From contig JANXNM010000798.1 of NCBI GenBank assembly GCA_025354065.1, forward strand, positions 1-36,709: 36,709 nt of DNA. The letters run 5' to 3'. How positions within the stretch are numbered: position 1 is the first letter of the stretch; every line of letters starts with the position of its first letter. The DNA is from Synechococcales cyanobacterium 340R_concoct_173_sub (GTDB taxonomy: Bacteria; Cyanobacteriota; Cyanobacteriia; Leptolyngbyales; Leptolyngbyaceae). The notes under the pieces were generated by a model that worked only from the letters and a program-made list of their open reading frames with translations, was not told the origin of the DNA and did no database searches. Position numbers and translations under genes: made by a program. This document shows, piece after piece, positions 9,473 to 17,363 of this stretch.

Positions 9473-9546
9473 AGCAGGGTTCAAGCTAGGCATCATTTTT
9501 TGTGTGATGTTGACTTAGTTTTCATGGTTTACAAGACTTCTTTGAA

Positions 9547-9579
9547 CCCCCTGATGGAATGCCGTTAGGGGATTTTTTA
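9547..9579 (+). terminator. Terminator after the membrane microprotein gene
   Basis: CCCCTGA pairs with TTAGGGG (one G-T pair) across a 10-base loop, and the descending arm is followed by ATTTTTT. It reads in the direction of the small gene at 9359 and fits its 3' end. Confidence 0.7.
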
Positions 9580-9608
9580 CAAACATGATGGTAGAACTAT
9601 AAGTAGGT

Positions 9609-9731
9609 ACCTTTGATTGGATTGAGAAAGAAGATTTATATCGATTTATTGAACAAGGTCGAATCGATGAAATCTAGGCCGAAATTGATTTTTGCTCTTG
9701 GGTTCGCGTAAGACAATTGAATATTCTTTAA
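9609..9731 (+). pseudogene. Remnant of an Uma2-family gene (C-terminal end)
   Basis: The plus strand reads TFDWIEKEDLYRFIEQGR, then IDEI, an in-frame TAG, AEIDFCSWVRVRQLNIL and a stop. This matches the end of the intact Uma2 protein encoded at 4056-4715 (TFDWIQKEDLYRFLEQAR, IDEVEAEIEFRAWVR) almost residue for residue, and the DNA is also clearly similar. The upstream part of the gene is missing: a TAA lies in the same frame at 9600. It is therefore a truncated and nonsense-mutated copy, in inverted orientation to the intact one. Confidence 0.85.
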
Positions 9732-10086
9732 CTTGCTACATGGTCGTTCAGCACTTTACCGATCGCCATCAAATCCGATCGATCACCAGATTTCTTACGC
9801 TTACTATAACGATCGGTTAGATAATCAGATTGATCCCGCAATAGCATTGTGAATTTGTATAGTTCTTCCATTACGTCAATGACCCGATCGAGATAGGCTG
9901 AATCGCGCATTGTGCCATCTTCATTAAACTCCTCATAGGCTTTTGCCACCGATGATTGATTGGGAATCTTAAACATTCGCATCCAACGGCCTAAAATTCG
10001 TAATGTATTTACCGCATTGAATGATTGAGATCCCCCAGAGACCCTTCTTCAGCGAGGAAACGGGTGTAGGAACGATCGGTCTTGTC
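9728..10086 (-). pseudogene. arsH: arsH remnant with internal deletion
   Basis: ArsH is an NADPH-dependent FMN reductase linked to organoarsenical resistance, about 230 residues long. Here the minus strand first gives [11 protein letters not shown], which matches the ArsH segment just after the flavin-binding SLR motif. It then jumps, with a change of frame, to [20 protein letters not shown], and continues in one open frame through [19 protein letters not shown] to [15 protein letters not shown]. About 100 codons between these blocks are gone, as is the N-terminus. The C-terminal 84 residues from the ATG at 9982 could still be translated but lack the flavin site. No other ars gene is in the window. 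Confidence 0.85.
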
Positions 10087-10119
10087 CTAAAGCAATTTAT
10101 ACAATAGGAATTAATTCAA

Positions 10120-11253
10120 TTAGAAATCTACGCCACGTTTAAGCTCAATACCACGGGCGGCATAATGTTTATGGCAAATCATTTCTGAATGGACATTAGC
10201 CAAATTGAAGTAGGCGGGCTGATTTTTACAGCGACCTGTGATAATGATTTCTGTATCTTTGGGTTTGCGGAGAATCGCTTGAACAACAGGTTCCTCGGGA
10301 AGAAGTTCTAAATCCAATGTCGGATTCAGTTCATCGAGAATAATGGTTTTATAGAGACCAGATGCGATCGCACTTTTGGCAATTTCCCAACCCCGTTCCG
10401 CTTCCACATAGTCAATATCCTGCTGCTGCCCACGCCAAACAATCGCATCCCGTCCGCACCGTTGATGATCCACCAAATCAGGATAGCTCTGGCGAAGTGC
10501 TTGAATAGCTCCGTCCTCTGTGTAACCATTGCCGCCCTTCAGCCACTGCACAATCAACACGCGATGAGATTTATCTTGGCTGATTCCTTTCCCGATCGCC
10601 TGCAAGCCCTTCCCCAAAGCACTAGTCGATTTCCCCTTCCCTTCGCCTGTATATATTTCGATGCCGCCCGTTCCTGCTTCAAGCGTCACATCATGGTAAT
10701 GCGGCCTCATTTCGGAATGCAAATCTGCAATATCAATCAAACCTTGAGGTGCGCCGCGTCCTGTTGCAATAATTTCCATGGGTCCGGGTTTACGCTTCAG
10801 CACGCTGGCCACTTCATCGATCGCCAACAGCCCCAAATCCAGCACCGGATTCAGCTCATCCATCACCACCACCGAATATAAGCCCGACGCTATTGCCCCT
10901 CTAGCCACATCCCAACCGCGTAACGCCTCAAGTCGATCTAACTTAGTAATCTCATCCGCCCCAAAAAACTCCGATCGGCCTGTACGAACTTGATCAATTA
11001 AATGGGGAAACCCTCGCTGCAAGGCTTCGATCGCCGCATCCTCGTCATACATTCGATCGGGACCCTTGAGAAACCGCAAGAGCAATACTCGGGTCTGGGA
11101 CGAAGACTGTATTCCCAGACCAATAGACCTCAACACAACCCCAAGCGCCGCCTGAGACTTTCCCTTACCTAGGCCATCGTAGACATGAATTTGTCCCGCT
11201 AACCGTTCTGACGAATCCTGCGCCGTCCGAATGCCAATTCCTGCACGAGCCAT
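10120..11253 (-). CDS. Corrinoid adenosyltransferase with two tandem CobA/BtuR-type domains
   Basis: The protein carries two copies of the P-loop ATP:corrinoid adenosyltransferase fold. Each has a P-loop (GLGKGKS at 27-33 and GEGKGKS at 203-209), a DELNP motif (MDELNPVLDL, LDELNPTLDL) and a TGR...HSEM block. Such enzymes transfer adenosyl from ATP to cob(I)alamin or cobinamide in B12 synthesis and salvage. Both P-loops are intact, so both domains may be active. The double-domain form is, to my knowledge, usual in cyanobacteria. I chose the ATG at 11253 (MARAGIGIRTAQ) because the family typically begins close to this motif. The frame stays open to a GTG at 11334, with ATGs at 11277 and 11313. 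Confidence 0.85.
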   Translation of the reverse strand: MARAGIGIRTAQDSSERLAGQIHVYDGLGKGKSQAALGVVLRSIGLGIQSSSQTRVLLLRFLKGPDRMYDEDAAIEALQRGFPHLIDQVRTGRSEFFGADEITKLDRLEALRGWDVARGAIASGLYSVVVMDELNPVLDLGLLAIDEVASVLKRKPGPMEIIATGRGAPQGLIDIADLHSEMRPHYHDVTLEAGTGGIEIYTGEGKGKSTSALGKGLQAIGKGISQDKSHRVLIVQWLKGGNGYTEDGAIQALRQSYPDLVDHQRCGRDAIVWRGQQQDIDYVEAERGWEIAKSAIASGLYKTIILDELNPTLDLELLPEEPVVQAILRKPKDTEIIITGRCKNQPAYFNLANVHSEMICHKHYAARGIELKRGVDF

Positions 11254-11418
11254 ATATCCAGTGTCCTGACTCCACATAACCGCCCCATTATAGGAGAACT
11301 CCTGAACTCCCATCCAAATTTTCGTTCCAAACACCAGAAGCGCGCGTAAAATTTGGAAGCCGAATCTTCGTACAACACTTACCGCCCTCTCTCAAAGCCC
11401 TCTTTCAAAGTCTTAGTA

Positions 11419-11979
11419 ATGCCACCCATCATTAACTACACCGATATCCTGCCTTCACGGGCGATCGCTTTTCAGCTTTTGTTTTTGTTTATGGCGATCG
11501 CCATCGAAGCAGCAGTTCTCAATGAGCGGCTTAACCTCGGACGAAAACTGAGTATGCAGTATGCGGCCACGGTCAATCTACTCTCGACCGTTGTGGGTTG
11601 GGTGCTCTTCTTTGTAGTCGAGCCTTGGCTGCCCAGTGCGGCCCGTCAACTCTTAGTAGAATATATTTTTTTTGGGGTCCGATCGGTGCCGCCCACTGTA
11701 TTTTTAATTGGATTCACGGCCTTTGTTATAACCTTTGCACTTAAGCTTCAAGGCATCCAATTTTTGGAATTGCTCCTTGAAAAAACCACACTCCCCGCTG
11801 CCCAAGAATTCATCGGTCCTCGTAAGTTTCAGGGCCGCAAAAAACAGCTCGAACTCAGTGGTAACAATCAACCTAATCGTCCTATGGCTGTTCTTTGGGC
11901 GAATGCTTTTAGCTTTGTCGCCATCACCGTCATTTTGATCATCCGAGTTCTGGTCGATCAAATCAATCCGATCGCTTGA
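11419..11979 (+). CDS. fraC: Filament integrity protein FraC
   Basis: FraC is an integral membrane protein of the septal junctions that join cells in filamentous cyanobacteria; in Nostoc/Anabaena its loss causes filaments to fragment. This 186-residue protein has about four hydrophobic segments (roughly residues 15-33, 47-67, 92-110 and 160-180) and the family-like stretch SRAIAFQLLFLFMAIAIEA followed by VLNERL. It is the first gene of a fraC-fraD-fraE row in the order known from Nostoc, which supports the call more than sequence alone. The ATG at 11419 is preferred over an upstream TTG at 11353 because the protein then starts shortly before the first helix. No strong Shine-Dalgarno is seen. 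Confidence 0.85.
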   Translation: MPPIINYTDILPSRAIAFQLLFLFMAIAIEAAVLNERLNLGRKLSMQYAATVNLLSTVVGWVLFFVVEPWLPSAARQLLVEYIFFGVRSVPPTVFLIGFTAFVITFALKLQGIQFLELLLEKTTLPAAQEFIGPRKFQGRKKQLELSGNNQPNRPMAVLWANAFSFVAITVILIIRVLVDQINPIA

Positions 11980-12057
11980 TCTTCACTGATTATCTTCACT
12001 GATTAGTTGTTCAAATCGTCATTTTCCTAGACTTTCCGCCCCATTCCTTAAAGTTCA

Positions 12058-13092
12058 ATGAAAGACCTGTTTGCTTCACTCCGATCGTTCCTCACCCCTA
12101 AAGACCTAGCCAGTTGGCAGACCTTCATGCTGCTGAGTATTTTTAGTGTTGTGATGGGCGCATTCATGTCCTCGCTAGCCCAGGAAATTGTGTCGTCATT
12201 TGGTTGGTTTTTCTTGATTGTGGCGGTGTGGTGGTTTGTCTATGGAAAAGAGGTTCAAACTGCGCTGACCTTTGATGCTATTTTCACTAAGGTTTTTCTT
12301 GGGCCATGGATTATTGCCACTTTAATTGTCCTAGCCGTATTTGGAAGCTGGAATGGATTTGCAAATCTTTCGGGCGTTGCCCCGCCAGCATTTATCTCTG
12401 TTGCCCCGATCGCCGCCATAATCGCTCTTGCGCCAAAGTTCATTAAAAGCAGCAAAGAGAAAACGCCTGAATTCACCATTCCAGCCCTTAAAGATCGTCA
12501 AGGCATGGTGATATTTTTTTTGAGTCATTTGCTGATTGCCTGTTGGTTTCAGTTTTATTTCCTACTGCAAGGCTGGCTGAATCTATATCCGAGTTTAATG
12601 GCCGAAGATTTTAGTCGTAGTTCATTTGTGGTCCGAGTCCAACCCAATGTTCCAGTTTCCCGTGGCCGTGAAGTATTGAATGCGGCGGAAAGTGAGTTGC
12701 GCGATCGGCTCAATGATCAAAGCTGGTCCGCCATTGAACGCTGGTTGTTTGAAAGTAAGGTGAGTAATCAATGGATAACTGACCTTGAAAGGAATGTTCA
12801 ATCTCGTCTAAAAAATAAGCTAGGCGGCGGTGAAATGGATCTCTGGACACTCTCCGGTAAGGTCGATGCAGATACCTATGATTCTGGTGCGTATTATAAT
12901 CTCGTGCTGAATGCAACTTGGAAAGGCCCAACCGCAAGCCAATCGCCCTACACCGTCAGCAAGCGTTGCGAACTCGTCCCCAAACGGACTTCTAGTCGCC
13001 GTGATAAATCAGCTATTGTTGAAACGAAGGTAATTGGAACCCTGAAGTGTGGTGAGGTAAAAGATATAACGTCATTCATAAAGAAGGTTTAA
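12058..13092 (+). CDS. fraD: Septal junction protein FraD
   Basis: FraD is a septum-located protein with five N-terminal membrane segments and a periplasmic C-terminal domain; in Nostoc it is a structural part (the plug) of the septal junction. This 344-residue protein fits that layout. Its hydrophobic segments lie at about residues 20-38, 42-60, 80-100, 110-125 and 155-172, followed by a soluble region of about 170 residues rich in Arg, Trp and Ser. The start region KDLFASLRSFLTPKDLASWQ leads into the first helix. It follows fraC by 78 bases on the same strand. Sequence conservation in this family is modest, so the gene order adds important weight. Confidence 0.85.
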   Translation: MKDLFASLRSFLTPKDLASWQTFMLLSIFSVVMGAFMSSLAQEIVSSFGWFFLIVAVWWFVYGKEVQTALTFDAIFTKVFLGPWIIATLIVLAVFGSWNGFANLSGVAPPAFISVAPIAAIIALAPKFIKSSKEKTPEFTIPALKDRQGMVIFFLSHLLIACWFQFYFLLQGWLNLYPSLMAEDFSRSSFVVRVQPNVPVSRGREVLNAAESELRDRLNDQSWSAIERWLFESKVSNQWITDLERNVQSRLKNKLGGGEMDLWTLSGKVDADTYDSGAYYNLVLNATWKGPTASQSPYTVSKRCELVPKRTSSRRDKSAIVETKVIGTLKCGEVKDITSFIKKV

Positions 13093-13170
13093 CAGAGAAG
13101 CTTTAGGGTATCGTATTGGACGTGTTGAGTTAGAACTATCGTGTTTGGACCTAGTGGGTCGGACGTTGCC

Positions 13171-13950
13171 ATGCTTGTTTCGATTCCTCGAATTTTAACG
13201 ATCGCGTCTAATGCATTTCTTGAAGTAGTGCGCGATCGAATTCTATACACCTTAATTTTGTATGGTGCATTTTTGTTGGTGGCCGCCCGCTTGTTACCTG
13301 AAATCGCCGCTGCAACAGAAGCCAAGATTTTGCCCGATTTAGGATTGGCTGCGATGCAGATTCTAGGCGTACTGTTGGCCATTGTTGTCGGCACTGGATT
13401 GATTAACAAAGAAATTCTAAATCGAACTATTTTCGTCCTTGTCGCCAAACCCGTCAGCCGAACCGAATTTGTTCTAGGCAAACATTTGGGCTTGAGTGCT
13501 GTGTTGGTGTTGATGGTGGCACTCATGAGCGTCATGTATTACGGAGTCATGATCGTCAATAAGATTTCCATTGTCCCCGTTGAACTTTTGATTTGTTCAG
13601 GATTATTGTGCATTCAGCTTTCCTTAATCACCGCGATCGCATTATTTTTTGGGGTATTCACCAGTTCCCTTGTGGCCATGTTGATGACCGTAGCCATTTA
13701 TCTCATGGGAATTTCTAGCTCTGGCATGGTTAAATTTTCCAAGCTTTCACAAAATCCCATGATTGAAAAAGTTGCGGGTTGGCTCTATCTACTATTGCCC
13801 GATCTGAGTCGATTAGATTTAAAAAACCAAGTCGTTTATCACCTAATTCCATCGCAAATAGCCTTGCTCACAAGTATTGGCTATGGTTTGCTTTACACCC
13901 TCTTAGTGTTAATAGGGACATCGCTTATTTTCTCTCGCAGAGAGTTCTAG
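13171..13950 (+). CDS. fraE: ABC-2 type transporter permease FraE
   Basis: FraE is the permease-like third member of the fra cluster, needed for septum maturation in heterocyst-forming species. The protein (259 residues from the ATG at 13171) shows about six membrane segments in the ABC-2 pattern. An N-terminal ASNAFLEVVRDRILYTLILYG is followed by a cytoplasmic turn NKEILNRTIFVLVAKPVSR, which is typical of ABC-2 permeases. A GTG at 13141 would add ten residues; the ATG fits better with the family start close to the first helix. No ATP-binding subunit gene is adjacent, which is also true of the cluster elsewhere. Confidence 0.85.
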   Translation: MLVSIPRILTIASNAFLEVVRDRILYTLILYGAFLLVAARLLPEIAAATEAKILPDLGLAAMQILGVLLAIVVGTGLINKEILNRTIFVLVAKPVSRTEFVLGKHLGLSAVLVLMVALMSVMYYGVMIVNKISIVPVELLICSGLLCIQLSLITAIALFFGVFTSSLVAMLMTVAIYLMGISSSGMVKFSKLSQNPMIEKVAGWLYLLLPDLSRLDLKNQVVYHLIPSQIALLTSIGYGLLYTLLVLIGTSLIFSRREF

Positions 13951-14000
13951 AATAATGATGAATACTCTCAGGCAATAGCCTCTAATCTTCATTAATCTCC

Positions 14001-14825
14001 ATGATTGCATCGCTTACCACCCTCGAAAAACTGACTCAGCTCACTGCTCTGTTTCAAGATATGGAACAGGCATTAATCGCCTACTCTGGCGGAATTGACA
14101 GCACATTAGTCGCAAAAGTCGCCTATGACACCTTGGGCGATCGTGCCCTCGCCATCACTGCTGAATCGCCGTCTTTGTTACCCGAAGATTTGGACGATGC
14201 CGCCACCCAAGCCCAAGCGATCGGCATTCGTCACGAGGTCGTTGCCACCCACGAAATGGACAACCCCGATTACACCAGCAACCCGATTAATCGCTGCTAT
14301 TTTTGTAAAAGTGAATTGCACGACACCTTGAAACCTATGGCGATCGATCGGGGATTTGCCTACGTAGTCGATGGTGTGAATGCAGATGACCTGCGCGACT
14401 ATCGACCTGGAATTCAAGCCGCCAAAGAACGCGGTGCCCGATCACCCTTGGCTGAACTCGGCATTAGTAAATTTGAAGTGCGCGAGATGTCTAGACATTT
14501 AGAGTTGCCTTGGTGGGACAAACCCGCCCAACCCTGTCTTAGTTCACGGTTTCCCTACGGCGAAATGATTACCGTCGAAAAGCTTCAGCGCGTGGGCCGA
14601 TCGGAACTTTACTTACGGAAACTGGGCTGGAAAAATTTGCGGGTCCGATCGGATGGTGACACCGCCCGGATTGAAGTAATGCCCGACCAAATTCAAGACT
14701 TCATTCTCACCACAAATTTGCCTGTGCTTACGGCGCAGCTTAAACAATTTGGCTTTCTATACATTATGTTGGATTTGGAAGGTTATCGCAGTGGAAAACT
14801 GAACGATGTTGTCCTAAGTCGCTGA
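14001..14825 (+). CDS. larE: ATP-dependent sacrificial sulfur transferase LarE
   Basis: LarE is a PP-loop enzyme that installs sulfur on pyridinium biscarboxylate during synthesis of the nickel-pincer cofactor of lactate racemase and related enzymes. The PP-loop SGGIDST is at 29-35, followed by NRCYFC (Cys99 and Cys102), DYRPGIQAAKERGARSPL and PCLSSRFPYGE (Cys179), and the conserved end LDLEGYRSGKLND. Three cysteines in these positions fit the LarE group in which they hold an iron-sulfur cluster, rather than the single sacrificial Cys type of Lactobacillus; this is an inference from pattern. No larA, larB or larC is in the window. It follows fraE by 50 bases on the same strand and may share its transcript. 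Confidence 0.9.
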   Translation: MIASLTTLEKLTQLTALFQDMEQALIAYSGGIDSTLVAKVAYDTLGDRALAITAESPSLLPEDLDDAATQAQAIGIRHEVVATHEMDNPDYTSNPINRCYFCKSELHDTLKPMAIDRGFAYVVDGVNADDLRDYRPGIQAAKERGARSPLAELGISKFEVREMSRHLELPWWDKPAQPCLSSRFPYGEMITVEKLQRVGRSELYLRKLGWKNLRVRSDGDTARIEVMPDQIQDFILTTNLPVLTAQLKQFGFLYIMLDLEGYRSGKLNDVVLSR

Positions 14826-15063
14826 CTTCTTACAATGCGTGCAACAGTAATACTTACAATGGCGTAACGTGTTGCTGAGTTGGCCTATATTTTGTGCTCT
14901 CAACCGGATATAATCCAATGAAGGGTGAGTCATACAGGATAAATGCAAAGTCCGCCGTAAGATTCAGAACAATGCATAGACCTGTTGCTAAAGTGGTTAC
15001 CATAGTAAACGTCACATACTTATCTACTTTTTTACTCCGTTCCCTTCATCGTCATTATTTTTT

Positions 15064-16470
15064 GTGGCAATTCCCCATAGCCTTCATTTTAAGTTGTCAG
15101 ACGATCGCCCGAAACCAGGCGAAACTCCCGAGGTTCCGGCAGGTACCGATCGGGACATTATTTTCTCGTTAATCGATCGGGTATTGCCTTTTGAAGCTTG
15201 TCTTTACCATCAAGTCTTGCCGCTTTCCTTGACGGACAATCAGTTGCGTCTCGGCATGGTGGACTTAATGGATGTCAGTGCTTTGGACTATTTGCGGAAA
15301 GTATTAGCCTATTTCCAATATCGCCTCGTGCCGCAAGTCATTCCCTCTGACCTTCATCATCAGGTCTTGTCTGCATATTTGAAATTTAAGGCCGATCAGA
15401 ATGTTAAGCCAGCAGAACCACTAGAACCTGCGACTGTTTTCTTTGAGCGGACTGATCATTTGATGGGCGAAGATGATGCGGGGAATAGTGTAGCAAATGC
15501 TGGCAATATTGATGAGGGCTTTGAGGGACCGCCGACAATGTTCTTTGAACGGCCTGTGATTATGGTTGAGAATGAAGAGGATGAGGATCCGATGATTTCG
15601 AGAGAAAGTCCGATAGTCCCCCTACGTCCAATCGTAGCTAAGCCGGGCCTGCCAGCCTTGCCGACCGATCGGCATACTCGCGATACCTTAATCATAGAAG
15701 CTCCCCAAATACAATTCGATCGCAGCACCCTCATTCAGCCTCAGCCCTCAAGCTCCATCTCACTCCCAAGCCAAGTCCCAAGTCCCGCGCCGCCCGTCGC
15801 TCTTCCGGGTAGCGCCCTGCCACAGCTTGAGACTAGCAACCTCCATATCAATGCATCGTCCGAACAACTACTCGCATTAAGCCCTAAAGAGTTGCTCCAA
15901 GCGCTTCTGGGTCGTATTTTAGCAACTGGAATTGGACGGCTATTTTTTGAGCATCAGGGCCATCAGGGACGAATATTGTGGAGTGATAGCGGCGTATTTC
16001 AATCATTTTTGGATGGTTTGCCACTCGAAACGTTTAATGGTGTGATTGCGGAACTTAAGCGGCTCACATCCTTGCCTATGAATCCAGTTGAGAACGCGAT
16101 TCAAGTCGAAATTGAACGAATTCATGAAAAAAATCGGCTTTTGCTGCGGTTAAAACTGATGCCGAAGCCCCAAATTGGTGACCAGCCTCGATCGGAGGGA
16201 GAAGATGCTACCTTGCAAATTCTTCGGGGTACAGCACTACGCTTCTATCAACAGCACCAAGTTTCTAGTGTCAGCCGTGACACCCTGACCGTAGCCCGCC
16301 AACTCCAACGAAAAGTCGAAGAACTTCACCGACGATCGCACTCGACCCCACCCATTAACCCTAACGAACTCGCCATCATGCCAGAAATTCAGGAAGTACT
16401 GCAAACGGTCAAAAATCAACTGATTGACATCGAACGTCAGACCAGCAGGTTTACTCGTCCTATGACTTAA
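15064..16470 (+). CDS. PilB/GspE N-terminal-domain protein lacking the ATPase core
   Basis: The first 105 residues (DRVLPFEACLYHQVLPL, MVDLMDVSALDYLRKVL, then QVIPSDLHHQVLSAYL) match the MshEN-type N-terminal domain of type IV pilus and type II secretion ATPases, a domain that binds cyclic-di-GMP in some members. A Pro-rich, acidic linker of about 150 residues follows, with TVFFER and TMFFER repeats. The last 200 residues resemble the N2 domain that precedes the motor ATPase (LLQALLGRILATGIGRLFFE, RLLLRLKLMP). There is no Walker A, Walker B or Asp/His box, so it cannot be a pilus motor. A regulatory or adaptor role in piliation is plausible, not shown. Start is a GTG; upstream support is weak. 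Confidence 0.7.
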   Translation: MAIPHSLHFKLSDDRPKPGETPEVPAGTDRDIIFSLIDRVLPFEACLYHQVLPLSLTDNQLRLGMVDLMDVSALDYLRKVLAYFQYRLVPQVIPSDLHHQVLSAYLKFKADQNVKPAEPLEPATVFFERTDHLMGEDDAGNSVANAGNIDEGFEGPPTMFFERPVIMVENEEDEDPMISRESPIVPLRPIVAKPGLPALPTDRHTRDTLIIEAPQIQFDRSTLIQPQPSSSISLPSQVPSPAPPVALPGSALPQLETSNLHINASSEQLLALSPKELLQALLGRILATGIGRLFFEHQGHQGRILWSDSGVFQSFLDGLPLETFNGVIAELKRLTSLPMNPVENAIQVEIERIHEKNRLLLRLKLMPKPQIGDQPRSEGEDATLQILRGTALRFYQQHQVSSVSRDTLTVARQLQRKVEELHRRSHSTPPINPNELAIMPEIQEVLQTVKNQLIDIERQTSRFTRPMT

Positions 16471-16577
16471 ATCAATCCCTAAAAAATCAAGGGTCCGATC
16501 GTCGCCAATAGGGCACGCTCTCCTGTATCCTTGTAGATCACGTTAAATCGATTTATATAGGATTGGATACTGGGGCT

Positions 16578-17360
16578 ATGACAGGGCAAATTACTCTTCT
16601 CTCAAAACGTGAAATCGAAAAAATGCGGGTTGCAGGCCATTTGGCGGCCAAGCTATTGAAGCATTTAGAAGCATTTGTCAAAGTTGGTGTCAGTACCCAA
16701 TCCTTGAATGATGAAGCAGAACGCTGGACGAAGGCTCATGGGGCAAAAAGTGCTCCTTTAGGATATGGCGCAGAGGGCGATCGTAAGGCTTTTCCCCGAT
16801 CGATTTGTACCAGTGTCAATGAGGTTGTTTGTCATGGCATCCCTAATCCTAAGCAGATTTTAAAGGATGGCGACATTATGAATATTGATGTGACGCTGAT
16901 TGTTGAGGGCTATCATGGCGATACGTCGCGGATGTATTTGGTTGGTGAACCGTCCCCGACCGCAAAGCGCTTGGTGGAAGTCACTAAGAAATGTCGTCAG
17001 CTTGGCATTGAACAGGTGAAACCGGGCAATTATATTGGTGATATTGGCGCAGCGATTCAAGAATATGCTGAGTCCCAAGGCTTTAGTGTTGTACAAGATT
17101 TTGTCGGTCATGGCATTAGTAATATCTTTCATACCGAACCCCAAATTGCTCACTATGGCGAATGGGGGGATGGCAAGAAGATGAGGCGTGGAATGGTTTT
17201 TACTATAGAACCGATGATCAATGAAGGCAGGTTTGAGGTGAAGTTGTTGAAGGATAATTGGACGGCAATCACTAAAGACAAAAAACTTTCTGCACAATAT
17301 GAACATACGATCGCAGTTACAGATACAGGCTACGAAATTCTAACGCCCTACGAAGACTAA
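16578..17360 (+). CDS. map: Methionine aminopeptidase, type I
   Basis: This enzyme removes the initiator methionine from nascent proteins. The five metal ligands of the pita-bread fold are all present (numbering from ATG 16578): Asp104 in NIDVTLIVEGYHGD, Asp115, His178 in GHGISNIFHTEP, Glu211 in FTIEPMI and Glu242 in QYEHTIAVT. The product has 260 residues, normal for type I. The frame also opens five codons upstream at a TTG, but the ATG after CTGGGG is the better start. Many cyanobacteria have several map paralogues; this is a complete, apparently active one. The gene ends three bases from the stop of the convergent bioF. Confidence 0.95.
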   Translation: MTGQITLLSKREIEKMRVAGHLAAKLLKHLEAFVKVGVSTQSLNDEAERWTKAHGAKSAPLGYGAEGDRKAFPRSICTSVNEVVCHGIPNPKQILKDGDIMNIDVTLIVEGYHGDTSRMYLVGEPSPTAKRLVEVTKKCRQLGIEQVKPGNYIGDIGAAIQEYAESQGFSVVQDFVGHGISNIFHTEPQIAHYGEWGDGKKMRRGMVFTIEPMINEGRFEVKLLKDNWTAITKDKKLSAQYEHTIAVTDTGYEILTPYED

Positions 17361-17363
17361 TTC

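Noticed and set aside
10462..10881. Plus-strand frame opposite the corrinoid adenosyltransferase
   Set aside because: Overlaps the second and first P-loop domains, whose motifs are intact; the translation is His/Gln/Ser-rich without a domain.
13089..13535. Antisense frame opposite fraE
   Set aside because: Low-complexity Ile/Arg/Asn composition typical of a shadow of hydrophobic codons; fraE is well supported.
14894..15172. Plus-strand frame overlapping the start of the PilB-like gene
   Set aside because: It overlaps the conserved MshEN-coding frame and has no own motif.
16860..17306. Antisense frame opposite map
   Set aside because: Mirrors conserved codons of methionine aminopeptidase and has no recognisable protein or ribosome site.
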